Below, piece after piece: positions 13,380 through 24,520 of a DNA stretch of 64,000 bases. Made by a program: the position numbers and the translations under genes. The stretch comes from Ochotona curzoniae. Taxonomy: Eukaryota; Chordata; Mammalia; Lagomorpha; Ochotonidae. Position 1 is the first letter of the stretch; the number at the start of each line of letters is the position of its first letter. The DNA is taken from assembly GCF_017591425.1 (NCBI RefSeq), contig NW_024466512.1, forward strand, positions 18,541,001 to 18,605,000, given 5' to 3'. The notes beneath the pieces were generated by a model. It had not been told where the DNA came from. It was given only the letters and a program-made list of their open reading frames with translations, and did no database searches.

Positions 13380-13760
13380 CAGGAAAACAGATGAAAGCAA
13401 AGAGGGAGAGTGTTACCAAGGGATTCCAGGAGGAGCTCAATCTGGCTGAATGCTCAGGGATTCACCCAGCAAAGAAAGCTGTGCAATTCGCACATCATTG
13501 TGAGAACATGAGGAAACCATTTAAAGCTGAGAGCCTGATGCTTTCTCAGGCCTGTAGGTCATTCTGAGGATGAAGGAGGTAGGAGTTTGAGGTGGCAGAA
13601 GAGAAAGTCCTGGAGCGGAGACTGAAGTGAAATCCTCAAGACTCAAACTAACAGGCCAAAATCACAGCATTTGATAGGAAGGCACTGAAACCTATTTCAT
13701 CATTGTGCTTAGGTGTCAGTAAAAGGTGAAAATGCAACCAGATGTGGTTGGAAAAGGACA
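13380..13760 (-). mobile_element. possible L2 fragment, antisense
   Basis: The block around 13430-13620 (ctggctgaatgctcaggga, gaggaaaccatttaaagctg, tttgaggtggcag) loosely follows the antisense L2 3' consensus. The match is weak and the limits are uncertain. Confidence 0.35.
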
Positions 13761-13806
13761 GAGAGAGCTGTTGGAAGTCAGCTTCACTGATCCGAATGAG
13801 CACCTC

Positions 13807-13824
13807 GGCGGGGGGCGGGGGGGA
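13807..13824 (+). repeat. G-rich run with quadruplex potential
   Basis: A run of G with two interrupting C gives GGCGGGGGGCGGGGGGG, the strongest G skew in the window. It has enough G for an intramolecular quadruplex, though loops would be unusually short. Confidence 0.6.
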
Positions 13825-16800
13825 GAGAACCAGCAGGAGGAGAGGGACCTGAATTAAAGACCTGTTGTGGTGCTCATAATTGGACCGGGCAAAGGAACGC
13901 CTAAAACAACTTCTGGGCCTGTGACCTGGATGAGTTGAGGGATGTCAGAATGGACTCGAGTGATAAAAGGCTGCTTAAGAGATACTAGACTGCTGACCTT
14001 TAAACATCATAGCATTTCAAAGGTCACTTGTTTAAGGTAGTTGATTTCCCTTTTCTATTTTTTATTTTTTCTTCTGAATTTACTGAAATTCAGTGCTCTT
14101 GGGCCACAGAAAACAAAGCCTGGCATCTCCTGATTCAATATACAACGAAGGCCGCCATTAGGCTCGAAAGTCAGCGCCATCAAAAATGCTGTGGACTTCA
14201 GGTGGATTTAATCCTGACTCTGATGAAAACTGAGAAAAGGAGTACACTGGGATCTTGATTCTGGTGACTGGAAAGTCTACACAGCATGCTTTAGTATCTG
14301 ATGAGGGACCAGCCAACTGTGTCACAGGACAAGGTAACGGGTCCACATGCAGAGGGTCACGTGTGTGAGCAAAGAAATCTGAGAGCAGGGAAGGGTAACA
14401 CTAACCCATACAACAGCAGCTCTCAGAGGAACTCAGTCCTGCAGCAAAAGGTAGCAATCTCTTTGATCTAAGCATCTGGTAGAGGCCCTACAAACTCAGT
14501 GCTATTTCACTGGGAACCAAGGTTTCAGAACATGAATACTGGGTAGACACGTTACATCCAAACCATAGAAAGGTTTGCTTTCTTTAAAGAATAAACAACC
14601 GAGTTCTCATACCTGACACCTTTCTAGCTGATATTCTGCAGATGAGGCAGGCTGTAAATCATGTGTACAGTTATGTGAGTTACTTCTCATAGGTGAGTAA
14701 ATTTAAAAGGAAACATTTAGTCGATGATGGACTATTGTCACTACCAACTCCTCTGTACGAAACAGGGGGCCATACCACTTATATGATACATCACCATAAA
14801 GGCAGCAAGAATAAGATCATCCTAATCTTCAGATGCCATTCTCAGCTAAAGCAAGGAATCCCAAGGCACGCCCACATCTTCAGCCCCAATCATCCAAAAA
14901 TATCTCCCTCCAGCTCCTTGATTCCTTCACCCATAGGCTGACCTAGCCCCATGGCAGAGTCACAGAACCAATCATCCTCTCTATACTAAGCAAAATTCTC
15001 TCTGGGGATATGGAGAGGATGGTATCACAGAAAAGACACATTGGTTTCATGCTTGGGGGTTAAGAGAGGCTTCCTGGGGGATATGGTAACTCAACTCAGT
15101 TTATGAGTGGATGAGTTGCTTGGGTGAAAGGAAAGTGTGGGGCGCTTCAAATGCTTTCAACCTGAAAAATTGAGAAAAATTTAGGTAGTTTGGCATCGTT
15201 GCAATGGAAAACCAAAAAAAAAAAGTCTACATTCAATGGTGAGCAATAAGCCAGACAAATTCAAGTAGATCTCAAACTTTTAAGCACACCAAAATTTCAC
15301 ATTTCTTAAAATGAAAAACCTACACAAGTCCAATGTTGAAATTCTACTCTATTTCTTTTCAGGATTTATTGATTCATTTGAAACACAAATGCGGAGAGAT
15401 CTACAATCTATCAGTTCAGTCCTCGATGCCTGCAACAGCCACAACTGGATCACATCAGACAGGAGAGAAGACCTCAACTAGCACCTACTGGTGGATGTCA
15501 TGGACTCCACTACTCGAGCCATAGCCTGTTGGCTTCCTAGGTGCACAATAGCAAGAAACACAGCCAGAATTTACATCAAGTAACTCCCACATGAGGAGTG
15601 GGCATCTCAAGTGGTGTCCTAACCAATATGCCAAACATCCAACCTGTAGTCTATACTTTCAACGCGTTCTCTATGAATATCATCATGCATTGTGAAGTTA
15701 CTAGAGGACCAGGCAAAGACATCCATACACAACCTTCAAGGGTAGGGAAGTCTTTGAGGTGTCTAACAAACAACAAAACCCATTTGTTGAGCAGAAATCA
15801 ACAGTGAGTAGAACCACACTGGAGATTGTTCAGAACGCAATTTCAGAGAGTCGCTCATTACACTTACCTGCTGAAGAAATTCTGTCTTGTCAATTATTTG
15901 AATTGCCCTGAGAAACAATTATAAGTGGCATCGCATTACAATGACCTGGAAAATCGAAAAATAAAATTGTTCCAGATCCTTGCATGCCACAATTGCTGGG
16001 GAGAAAGCCTGTGATCTGTGCTTAAGAAGTTTATCTACCAAGTGTCTTCAGGACATCATCGAGGGTACCGATTGGTACCTTGGAGACAAGCCTCTCACAC
16101 AGCCATGCTGTGCTCCATGTTGACTGCTTTCTGGCATTTCAGAGACGGAATTTCTGCATTATCATTAGAAATCCTTTGTCATAATATTCCATCAGTATAT
16201 TAGTATCGCCCATAGCAGTTATAAAGCAAAAACAAAGCAAAATCCTGACCTGAACACTTTCTAGGCCTATCGTAAAAGTTACATGGAAATAACCACATAT
16301 TAAGATGTAGTTTGGAAAAAAAAAAGCTGCCAACGCTTCTGTAAGGCTTAGCGAGCTTTTCACTAAAAAGAAATCAGGTAATTCGTTTTGAATTAAAGTT
16401 AAGCACTTGGCTTAGTTCTCCTTCATTTTTCTTCTTGTTAATCCCTGACTAAATTAATTAAGCGGGTGTTGGAAACTGGCAGCCATTCTGACCCAGGAGG
16501 CCATGCAGCAAAGCAGGGTGTCCACAGAGAAATTACAACAAACGTATGGATCTGCTGCTAGGGAGGGGCTGATGTGCTTTTCCATTGCTTGGCCTGGTTA
16601 CTCCACAAGAGGCCCACAGCCGGCTCCTCAGAACTCTGTTGAACGCTTCAGCCCTGAGTCCCACCTCTCACTCATTTGTTCTTGTCTAGGTAAAACAAGA
16701 CAAGTGCATGAAGACAGCAACAGAAGCTCCACTCACCAGCTAAACAGCGGCACTTGCTGGTCCTGCAACCAAAGTCAGGATCAAGATCAATGGCTCAGGC

Positions 16801-16984
16801 CAATGACAGCAGAGAGCGCAAGTGCAGGTGCTTAATGAGATTCCATCAAATCAAGACGTTAAACCAAAGTGCATGTGCTGAAATCCAGTCCCCTTTTCTT
16901 CTGCTTCTGCCTTCTTTCCTTTTTGTCTCACTGTCTCCTCTCCTCTTTCCCTGTTTTTTTTTAAATTTCTTTTTTGTCAACTTA
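13825..16984. other. single-copy stretch, no recognised element
   Basis: No repeat, exon or RNA gene recognised. Small frames of up to 110 codons (16503-16835) lack recognisable domains. Confidence 0.45.
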
Positions 16985-17107
16985 CATTTTCATTACATAC
17001 TAACTCTGTGCTAGGCACCAATACTATATGATCAGCAATGAGCAAAATCCCACCATCTCCCTAGCCCTGTCCCAATCTTAAGCTTGAGCCTCTAAGAATG
17101 CAGATGG
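16985..17107 (-). mobile_element. L2 3'-end fragment, antisense
   Basis: The order ctctgtgctaggcaccaa then cagcaatgagcaaaatccca matches the reversed L2 3' terminus, which reads roughly 'tgtgctaggcactg ... cagcaatgaacaaaac'. A possible continuation lies after the SINE, at 17468-17780, but there the match is weak. Confidence 0.65.
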
Positions 17108-17455
17108 ATGGCCCGGTAAGATAGCCTAGTGGCTAAGTCCTCACTTTGCAGCAACCAGGATCCCATACAGATGCTAGTTCTAATCCAGGCTGCAGCAGTT
17201 CCTATCCAGCTCCCTACTTGTTGCCTGGGAAAGTAGTAGAGATTGGCCCAAAGTCTTGGGGCCCTACAACACCTGCATGGGAGACCTGGAAGAAGCTCTG
17301 AGCTTCAGATGGGCTCAGCTCCGGCCATTGTGGCCACTTGGGGAGTTTAGCAGCAGGTAGAAGACCTTTTTTGCTATATCTCCTTCTCTCTCTATAAGCC
17401 TGACTTATGAATAAAAAAATACATCTTTAAGCATAATAAATAAAATTTTAAAAAT
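17108..17455 (+). mobile_element. C-type SINE with 12-bp imperfect duplication
   Basis: Plus-strand pika-like C-SINE: head GGCCCGGTAAGATAGCC, then GATCCCATACAGATGC, CAGCTCCCTACTTGTTGCC, GGGAGACCTGGAAGAAGC and the AT-rich tail. GAATGCAGATGG (17096-17107) and GAATGCAAGTGG (17456-17467) flank it as a duplication with two mismatches, indicating an older insertion than 19665. Confidence 0.88.
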
Positions 17456-17780
17456 GAATGCAAGTGGAGAAAAAAAACAGATCATATGCAGAGTTAGAAC
17501 ATCAAAAGAACAATACAACAACCAGGGACACATTTTATAAAGTAGCAAAGTAGAATGTCGTGAAGGATAAGAGAAGAACTTGAGGGTGGAGGTGATGAGG
17601 AAGATGTTTGACCTTAGACTTGGCATTTTAAGCTGTAGGAGGAGTGGTCCTGTCTAGAGAAGGCTCCTGGCATGCATCATTTGTGGTATGCACGTGATTT
17701 GAAATTCTGAGCGGAATTTATTTGTCATTTCTTGCCATTCCTTTTCAATGGGAAATCACGTTTGTTTAGAGTCCCAGCGG

Positions 17781-18889
17781 AAGGTTCACAGGGTTGTGCA
17801 AGGGGATCTCTGAAATGAAGAGATTACTTTTAAGAGAATCACTCAGCTTCTCCCTTGCAAGTTTCAGAACTGAGTAATGTCAGTGTATGAAGATCAAGGT
17901 TCCCATACAATGCTATTCAAAGAGGAATCGGCAGGAACAGAGAATTCCCTTGCCATCATCAACTCTCCTGTTAAGTTCTCCACTCAGTACAATTTCTCCT
18001 ACAGAAAGAGAAAGGCAATCTGTCATCTACAGAAATTACAGGGACTCAGTTATTTTGAGTGCTTGAAATTTTTTTGACCTGGAGATTAAGGCAATTTAGA
18101 ACACAATTTGTTGTGGTTCTTGGATGGGGAGCAGGTAAAGATCAGGGATGCAGGCCCCTTTGAAACATCAATGGACCCAGGGGGAAGAGTGACTGGAACA
18201 ACCCGTGGCCCTTCCGGGTTGTGCCTATCACGACAAAGCAAGGTGGTGCAACTTGACGCCAATTAGCCAGTGTTCACAAAAGCCATCTCTTTCCCCAGTT
18301 AGCGGTAAGCGTAGAGTGTCATGCTCCTCTTCCAACATGACAAGTGGAATACGAGCCACTGCCTTCATTAACACATGTCAGGCCTGACAGCTGGTGAGTT
18401 ACGGGCAGAGTGGGAGAGGCGGAAAGTAAGCCGGGCCATAAACAGCATCAGGAACGAAGAAACTTGTGGATGTTTAGAACACCTAACGAGCAGGCAGAAT
18501 TTAAACCTGTCCTTGCCTCGGAGCATGCAGACACAAGGAGAGAGACACCTCCCAGGAGAGTCGCTAAGCCGGGCTGTCTTCTCCCGCGCAGATGACCAAA
18601 ACCTTAGCTGACCTCTGGAGAATGTGCACGTTTGTAGCTGCACCCATCTGATTAGGTCAGGAGCCTCCATGTGTAAAAGCTTCAAAGGGCAGTGCCCTAG
18701 ACTGCAGAGCTGACCCACAACTCTGCTACTTGAGGCTCTTTCCAGGCTTGGGAACTGTTGGTACCTCTCATTTCCTGCAAGATCCGAATTCTGGTGTCTT
18801 GTACTTAGGGCTCCACTGTTGGTCAACAATGAGATCTTCAAGAAAATTTTATGCATTTTTAAATCAAATCGACAGCTACATATTTTTTA
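17781..18889. other. single-copy stretch, no recognised element
   Basis: Somewhat GC-richer at 18120-18740, with open frames on both strands (162 codons minus at 18368-18856; 78 codons plus at 18375-18611). Open frames on both strands at once suggest low stop density, not coding. I see no family match. Confidence 0.4.
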
Positions 18890-19016
18890 ATGAGAGTGTT
18901 TTCAAGTGGTTCGTGGAAAATATTGACTATAAAAAAATACGCACATTTCATGAATTTTTGCACCATAATAAACAGGTTTTTCCATTCCATTTTCTATAAA
19001 CTTTTTTTGATGTCCC
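18890..19016. mobile_element. mariner-like miniature transposon (MITE)
   Basis: The left end TTTTCAAGTGGTTCGTGGAAAAT and the right end ATTTTCTATAAACTTTTTTTGATGTCC (as read on the plus strand) are imperfect inverted copies of each other. They resemble the 'aaaagttc(a/g)tggaaaa' terminal repeats of mammalian mariner-derived elements. The interior of about 80 bases is AT-rich and has no transposase. A DNA transposon of this size would be non-autonomous and fossil. Confidence 0.55.
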
Positions 19017-19649
19017 TTTAAATATATTATGAGGACAAAGAAAGATCCTCAGGAGGTATCTTAAGGTACATGAATAGATAATCTCTATCTATAGACAGAA
19101 AGAGAGCTAATATTTGCTAATGGGGAAAACGATGCTCAAAGAGGGACTTTGATCTTTTGTAGACTTCTGAATTTGAAATGTTTTGTAATTTGCATCTGCC
19201 TGCACATATTGATGATATATACATTATCATATAGAAGTATTTCCACAGCAAAGGGAATTCAAGGAGTAGTAATGAAACGTCGGAGGGTCCATAGGGACTC
19301 AGCATTTCTTCTGCTCCTAGGACTCATGAAATACATCCAAGGTGTTGACAAACAAATTGAACAGAGTGAAAATGCTGGATGTATCCTATATAAGAAACCA
19401 CCACCAAATTTGTAAGACTCTAGCAAAATCCTAGAGAACTAATCCTACAAAGGAAATTTACATATCCCACCTCATCTGTTGTTTTTAAAAAGAAGTAGAC
19501 TGTTGAATGGCATGTCTTGCTTAGCTCCTTCAATATTTACAGGCCAGTGTTTATCATTTACCCAAGCACTGAGTGATGACATATTTAACTGGAGTCAAAA
19601 CACAGCAGCCCTATAACTCCTAAATCCAGATGCAAACATTAAGTCGTTA
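19017..19649. other. single-copy stretch, no recognised element
   Basis: No repeat or gene recognised. Confidence 0.45.
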
Positions 19650-20002
19650 GAAACACTATTTATGGGCCCGGCACAGTGGCGCAAGTGGTTAAAGGTCCTC
19701 GCCTTGCACGCCCGGGATCCCATATGGGCGCCGGTTCTAATCCCAGCAGCCCTGCTTCCCTTCCAGCTCCCTGCCTGTGGCCTGGGAAGGCAGTCGAGGA
19801 CGGCCCAAAGCTTTGGGACCCTGCACCTGCGTGGGAGACCCAGAAGAGGCTCCTGGCTTCGGATTGGCATAGTATTGGCCATTGCGCTCACTTGGGAAGT
19901 GAATCATCGGACGGAAGATCTTCCTCTCTGTCTCTCCCCTCTGTATATCCGCCTTTCCAATAAAAACATAATAAAAATAAAAAAAAAGAAACACTATTTA
20001 TG
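19650..20002 (+). mobile_element. young full-length pika-type C-SINE with perfect TSD
   Basis: The SINE runs from 19665 to 19987 between exact 15-base copies of GAAACACTATTTATG (19650-19664 and 19988-20002). The tRNA-like head carries an A box (TGGCGCAAGTGG near 19678) and a B box GGTTCTAATCC at 19733-19743, so an internal RNA polymerase III promoter is preserved. The body includes GTGGGAGACCCAGAAGAGGC, GTGAATCATCGGACGGAAGA and the tail TCCAATAAAAACATAATAAA. It is one of the least diverged copies in the window. Little decay plus a perfect duplication implies a recent insertion. Confidence 0.96.
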
Positions 20003-20343
20003 CCTGTCTGCAGGAAGCAATGGTGAATGGACCACCTTCTTCAATCAGCATTTCTAAGTGTGTCTTTAAAACGTGAATTCCATGAGATGTTTAATGAACA
20101 AAACATTTACTGGCTAAATAAGTTGAGCCAATATTGTACATTCTAAGCCCTCCTTCCCACCTCTAGAACTTCAGAAATCTAAAAATTCATGAAGGAAGAA
20201 TCATTCACTACATCTACAATTTTCTAAATCTACTTTATAAAAATCCATTCTATGTAGTCTTATGAAACAAATTCAGGAAACATCACTCTCACTATTCCTA
20301 AATGATTTTCTAGTTTATCTCTAAAGAACATCTACCTCAAACA

Positions 20344-20612
20344 GGTGTTTGGCCCAGCAATAAAGGTGCTGGTTAGGACATCCATGGCCAATGGCACAGT
20401 GCTTGGCTCCCATTCCCAATCCCTGCTGCAGCTCCCACTGCAGCTCCAACTCCTGGAAATGCAGTCCCTAGGGAGCAGCACTGATGGCTCAAGCAACTCC
20501 GTGTCTACCAGCAACTAGGAGACCTAGATAATGCCCTCAGAGGAACCTGAACAGTGAACTAGTGAAGTATTTGCTCAATCTCATGTGTGTGCTCTAATTT
20601 AAAATACATAAA
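20344..20612 (+). mobile_element. older C-SINE of a rabbit-like variant (CSINE3-type)
   Basis: The head CAGGTGTTTGGCCCAGCAATAAAG differs from the pika-type head and matches the variant beginning 'caggtgtttggcc(t)'. The body includes gatggctcaagcaactccg and an A-rich tail after ctctaatttaaaatac. It is strongly diverged. Confidence 0.75.
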
Positions 20613-22028
20613 ACTAGTCTAACCCAACTCTTTATCCATTTTACTTTCTACTCAGAACTCTATTAAACATAAATTCATTTTTGTGCTACCTTTTTATATG
20701 TACTTTGAAGTGTAATTTTGATTAATGGGGAAATATTTTACCTGTATTAAAAAACAATGTGACTAAGTTTTATCAATGACTATAAACAGGCATAATGATT
20801 CCTTTCTATAGGAATTCCTTCTTCCTTTTATAGAAAGAGAATTCTCAAAAAAAAAAATCCCAAAATTTGGGGATTTAGGAATACTATCCTAAATTAATGA
20901 TGAGGGCAGAGGAGTAAAAGTAGTCTTGCCCAGAAAAAAAAACAATCAACAAACAAACAACATCAAAAACAAACAAACAAAAGAAGGAATACACTGTAGT
21001 ACTTGGACTCAAACTACATGCCCAGGCTCACACTTGTAACCACCACATGAGGTTTTGGTGTCAAGAGAGTCTTCAGGGTTTTCTTGATTAGATATCATTT
21101 GACTCCAACTTGTTGTTTGAGTTTTGAGATTTCAGTCCCTGTGTGTTGTGAAAATGGGAGTGTGTCCCTCTTTTCACTGGTACCTAAATACCTACAACCC
21201 AGAACGTGGCGCACGTCCAGGAGCTCAAGGCACATGCGTGCTCAGTCAACCTATTAGCTTTCATGACATTTTCACTCTTGCTATCACTTTGCCTCCTTTT
21301 GCTTCATGTGTTACGTGACCCACGTCATCTAAGATGACTGGATTCACTGCTGTTACACTCCATGCACACTATTCAAGCATAAGGCGACTAGGCAGAAGCC
21401 TGTTGCGTCTCTAATGTCCTATACAACCTCTCTCCAGCTGCAGCAGAAATACAAAAAGCAAGATGAGCTAGACTGAAATATAGCAGTAAACATGGTTTCT
21501 TTACTAGAAAGCTTTAACCCTAGCTGGTCAATTATCATACAGCACATCACAGGAGACAACATTTTTTTTTTTCAAAAGCCCAGTTTGTCATCTGCAGATA
21601 AATACAAGGTTGTTAACGTAAGTTGCATTTGCAAAATTCATTGCACAAAGGATAGTTCCAGAAGGACCTGGAGACTGTCAGCTAAAGACTGCTGTGAGAA
21701 CCAGTAATGTGGCAGCACTTTCCACTCAGCTTTCTCCAGAGAACACTTTGCAGTTGTCCTACTTACTCCTCCCTGTTACACTTGTTTGGTTGTTCCAATG
21801 TGTTACGTATGAGAGCTTCAAAGCCGGAGCAGCTGTTAGTAGTGGCTCCCCTGAGCACGCTGCTTAAACTGTGTTGAGAGGTGCTGAAAACTAAGTTCAT
21901 AAAACCATGATGTCTGATCACTTGAGAGACACCACAGCTCACAACCCCACGGGCCTCGTGTTTTAGATACTGGGATAACAAAAACAATGATCAAATTCAG
22001 CACTCAAATATTTTACAGCAAAATACTT
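20613..22028. other. single-copy stretch with a CAAA-rich patch
   Basis: A (CAAA)n-like patch lies at about 20942-20982. Otherwise no repeat, exon or RNA gene is recognised. Confidence 0.45.
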
Positions 22029-22353
22029 TTCTTAAAATTTATTTTTACTGGAAAAGCAGATATACAGAGAGTAGGTGACACAGAGAAAAAGATCTTCCAT
22101 ACAGTGGTTTATTACCCAAGTGGCCACAATGACCAGAGCTCAGCCAAACCAAAGCCAGGAGCCAGGAGTTTCTGCCAGGTCTCCCAGGCAGGTACAGGGG
22201 CCCAAGATTTTGTGCCAATCCCAACTGTTTTCCAAGGCCACAAGCAGGAAGCTGGATGGGAAGTGGGGCAGCTGGGACATGTACCAGTAAGTGTGTGGGA
22301 TTCTGGTGCATGCAAAGCAAGGATTTAGCCATTGAGCTATCGCACCAGGCCCA
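22029..22353 (-). mobile_element. C-type SINE, reverse
   Basis: Reversed pika-type C-SINE from the T-rich tail (TTTATTTTTACTGG) through AAGATCTTCCATACAGTGG, CAAGCAGGAAGCTGGATGGG and the reversed head CACCAGGCCC. It is moderately diverged, with no clean target-site duplication. Confidence 0.9.
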
Positions 22354-22693
22354 ACAAAGTAGATTTTATAAAGACTTAAGATGAAAATTTTGTTTAAAAG
22401 ATATTTAAAATACTGATTCAGGGATTTAGTGATGTGAGGCAGTGGATTAAGCCAACACTTGTGATGTGGGATTTATTGTTTCATGAACTATATAAACTCA
22501 AGAATATTCTAGGGTAAGTTGTATTGATTTATTTTCTTTTTTCCATTTTTGATGTTTCTACAAAGATGTTACTGCGTATAGTGCTATGGGAACAAAATTT
22601 TTAAAGACTATGAATTGAATTGATTTAAAGTTTAATGTTTTATAATAAATTTCATAGTTTTCCAACTTGTATTTATTTGGAAAGAGTTACTGG

Positions 22694-22719
<26 letters not shown>
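22694..22719. repeat. (GA)n microsatellite
   Basis: Thirteen uninterrupted GA units inside the reversed SINE, grown from the CT-rich part of the SINE 3' half. Confidence 0.97.
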
Positions 22720-22724
<5 letters not shown>

Positions 22725-22767
22725 AGGTCTTACACCTGCTGATCATTCCCAAAAGGACACAAAAGCT

Positions 22768-22791
22768 GGGGCTGGGGCTGGGGCTGGGGCT
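22768..22791 (+). repeat. (GGGGCT)4 array, G-quadruplex candidate
   Basis: Four G4 runs at 22768, 22774, 22780 and 22786 are separated by exactly two bases (CT). This satisfies the standard four-run quadruplex pattern with very short loops. It arose within the old SINE. Confidence 0.9.
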
Positions 22792-23145
22792 GGCGGAAGC
22801 TAGGAGCTTCATGCAGTTCTCCCACATGGGTGCAGGCCTCCAAAGACTTTGACCATCTTCAGTTGCTTTCCCAGAACATGAACATAAACAGGGAAGTGAA
22901 TCAAAAACAAAGCATTCAGAACTTGAACTAGTGCTCCTTTGGCATTATCGACGCTGCAGTTGTTGGCTTAACTCACAACTGCCACAATAGTGGCCATGAA
23001 TCCATACAGTTAAAATAAAATTTAATTATAGCTTACATAGATTGTGTAAATAAAAAAATGAACCTATGTAGATTAATTATGTCACCATCATCGGAAATAA
23101 TTTTGAAATGGATGTTGTAACAGCAATATGAATCATATAACATAG

Positions 23146-23466
23146 GAGCCAGTGCTATGGTTCAACAGACTGTTCCTCCAAGTTCAAGCACCAGCATCCC
23201 AAATGGGTGTCAGTTCATGTCTCAGCTGCTCCACATCCAATCCATCTCTTTGCATATGGCCTGAGAAAACAGCAGAGGATGGCCCAAGTCCTTGGGACCC
23301 TGAACATCCACGTGGGAGATTCAGAAGAGGCTCCTGGCTTTGGATGGGCTCAGCTCTAGCCATTGCAACCAATTGGGGAATGAAGTTATAAATGGAATAT
23401 CTTTTCTCTGTCTCTCCTTCTCTCTGTAAACTTGCCTTTCTAATAAAGAGAAATCTAAGAAAAAAG
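23146..23466 (+). mobile_element. C-type SINE, plus strand
   Basis: Full-length diverged copy: GGAGCCAGTGCTATGG head, CAGCATCCCAAATGGGTGTC, GATGGCCCAAGTCCTTGGG, GGCTCCTGGCTTTGGATGG and tail CTTTCTAATAAAGAG with a purine-rich end. Confidence 0.9.
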
Positions 23467-23829
23467 GAATTCCCAAGTTTTGTGGTTTTTCATGTTTAAA
23501 AAAATCATACAGTGTAATTATTATAAAATCTTAAGCTTACTCATTAAACATCATTCATTTATCAAGAAAATGAGACCAGATGATGTTTCAGTAACTAATT
23601 CATACACACAAAGACTTGGAACACCAGCTTGTTTGAACTAGAATAGTCATTCTATCTTAGACTGGCACTCAGAAATACAGAAAAACAATGCAAATAGCTT
23701 ATGGAGTGAAGAGATATCACTTCTATGATTTCAGAAGACATAATGATCTCAAAGAGTTTGTGAACATGTGGGGAAGGGAGAAAGCATTTAGTTCCTTCAT
23801 ATACCCGTGAATACAGAGTCACCTCTGCA

Positions 23830-24331
23830 AGCATTCATTGAATGTGAACTCCATCTAGGACTAGGCTAGACATTTAAAAAGATGATGACTGCAGATGACA
23901 TCCCTGTCTTAAAAGAAGATGCCATTTTAAAACTAAAAATAAAAACTAAACAGTAAAAAAAAAAATAAGATAAGTGGCATCTTGGGTACACTGGGGATGT
24001 GAGGACAAATGAAGATGTCCCAAATGTGTCACCAACATGAATAGTTTATTTGCTCAACAATTAAAGCCATACTTTAGAGAGAGTAACAGTAGAGACCTCT
24101 CTGATGAGGTGACATTTAAGCAGAGTTGGAGGATAAAGAGCCAGGCAACCTTAAAGAGCTGGGGAAATCGAACCTGCAGAAGAAACAGGAGAAAACCCTG
24201 CAAGAGGCTGAACCACTGGGAGGGAGCATCGAATGAACCAGAAAGACAATCATACGGGTTGCAGGCAGCAGGTGTGAAGTATGATTTTTCATTCTAAGAG
24301 CCATGGAAAGCCACTGTGGTCTAAAATGAAT
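23830..24331 (-). mobile_element. L2 3' fragment, antisense
   Basis: Segments tctgatgaggtgacatttaa (near 24100), gcagagttggaggataaaga and agccatggaaagccactgtg (near 24299) follow the reversed L2 ORF2/3' consensus in order. The upstream limit is approximate. It is bounded on the right by a SINE fragment. Confidence 0.7.
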
Positions 24332-24520
24332 TTAGAGGCCAGTGCACAGCAGGGAAGGTTGTTACCACAGCCGCCAGCTCCCATCTCAGAACGCTGGTTC
24401 AAGTCCCGGCTGCTCTGCTTCCACTCTAGGTACAGTGAAAAATGCCCCAGGCATGTCAGCAGCTGCCATCTATGTAAGAGACACAGAGGGACTTCCAGCA
24501 CCCTGGCAAAGAAAATAAAT
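24332..24520 (+). mobile_element. degenerate C-SINE fragment
   Basis: GAGGCCAGTGCACAGCAGGG, CTGGTTCAAGTCCCGGCTGC and GTAAGAGACACAGAGGGACT align with the C-SINE head, B box and mid-body. The 3' half is missing and it ends in GAAAATAAAT. Confidence 0.65.

Larger units (their letters stand above)
22668..22995 (-). mobile_element. older rabbit-like C-SINE, reverse, with expanded repeats
   Basis: Reversed C-SINE of the rabbit-like type, recognised by TGTATTTATTTGGAAAGAG, the GA-rich segment, CTAGGAGCTTCATGCAG and CCCACATGGGTGCAGGCC. Two internal expansions stand out: (GA)13 at 22694-22719 and a GGGGCT array at 22768-22791. The element's CpG-rich core has largely decayed. Confidence 0.8.

Noticed and set aside
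18368..18856. 162-codon minus-strand frame
   Set aside because: Open on the opposite strand too, and no family match.
19676..19963. 95-codon frame with PAPCLWPGKAVEDGPK-type peptide, recurring in other SINEs
   Set aside because: The same peptide appears wherever the C-SINE occurs. It is a repeat translation, not a gene family.
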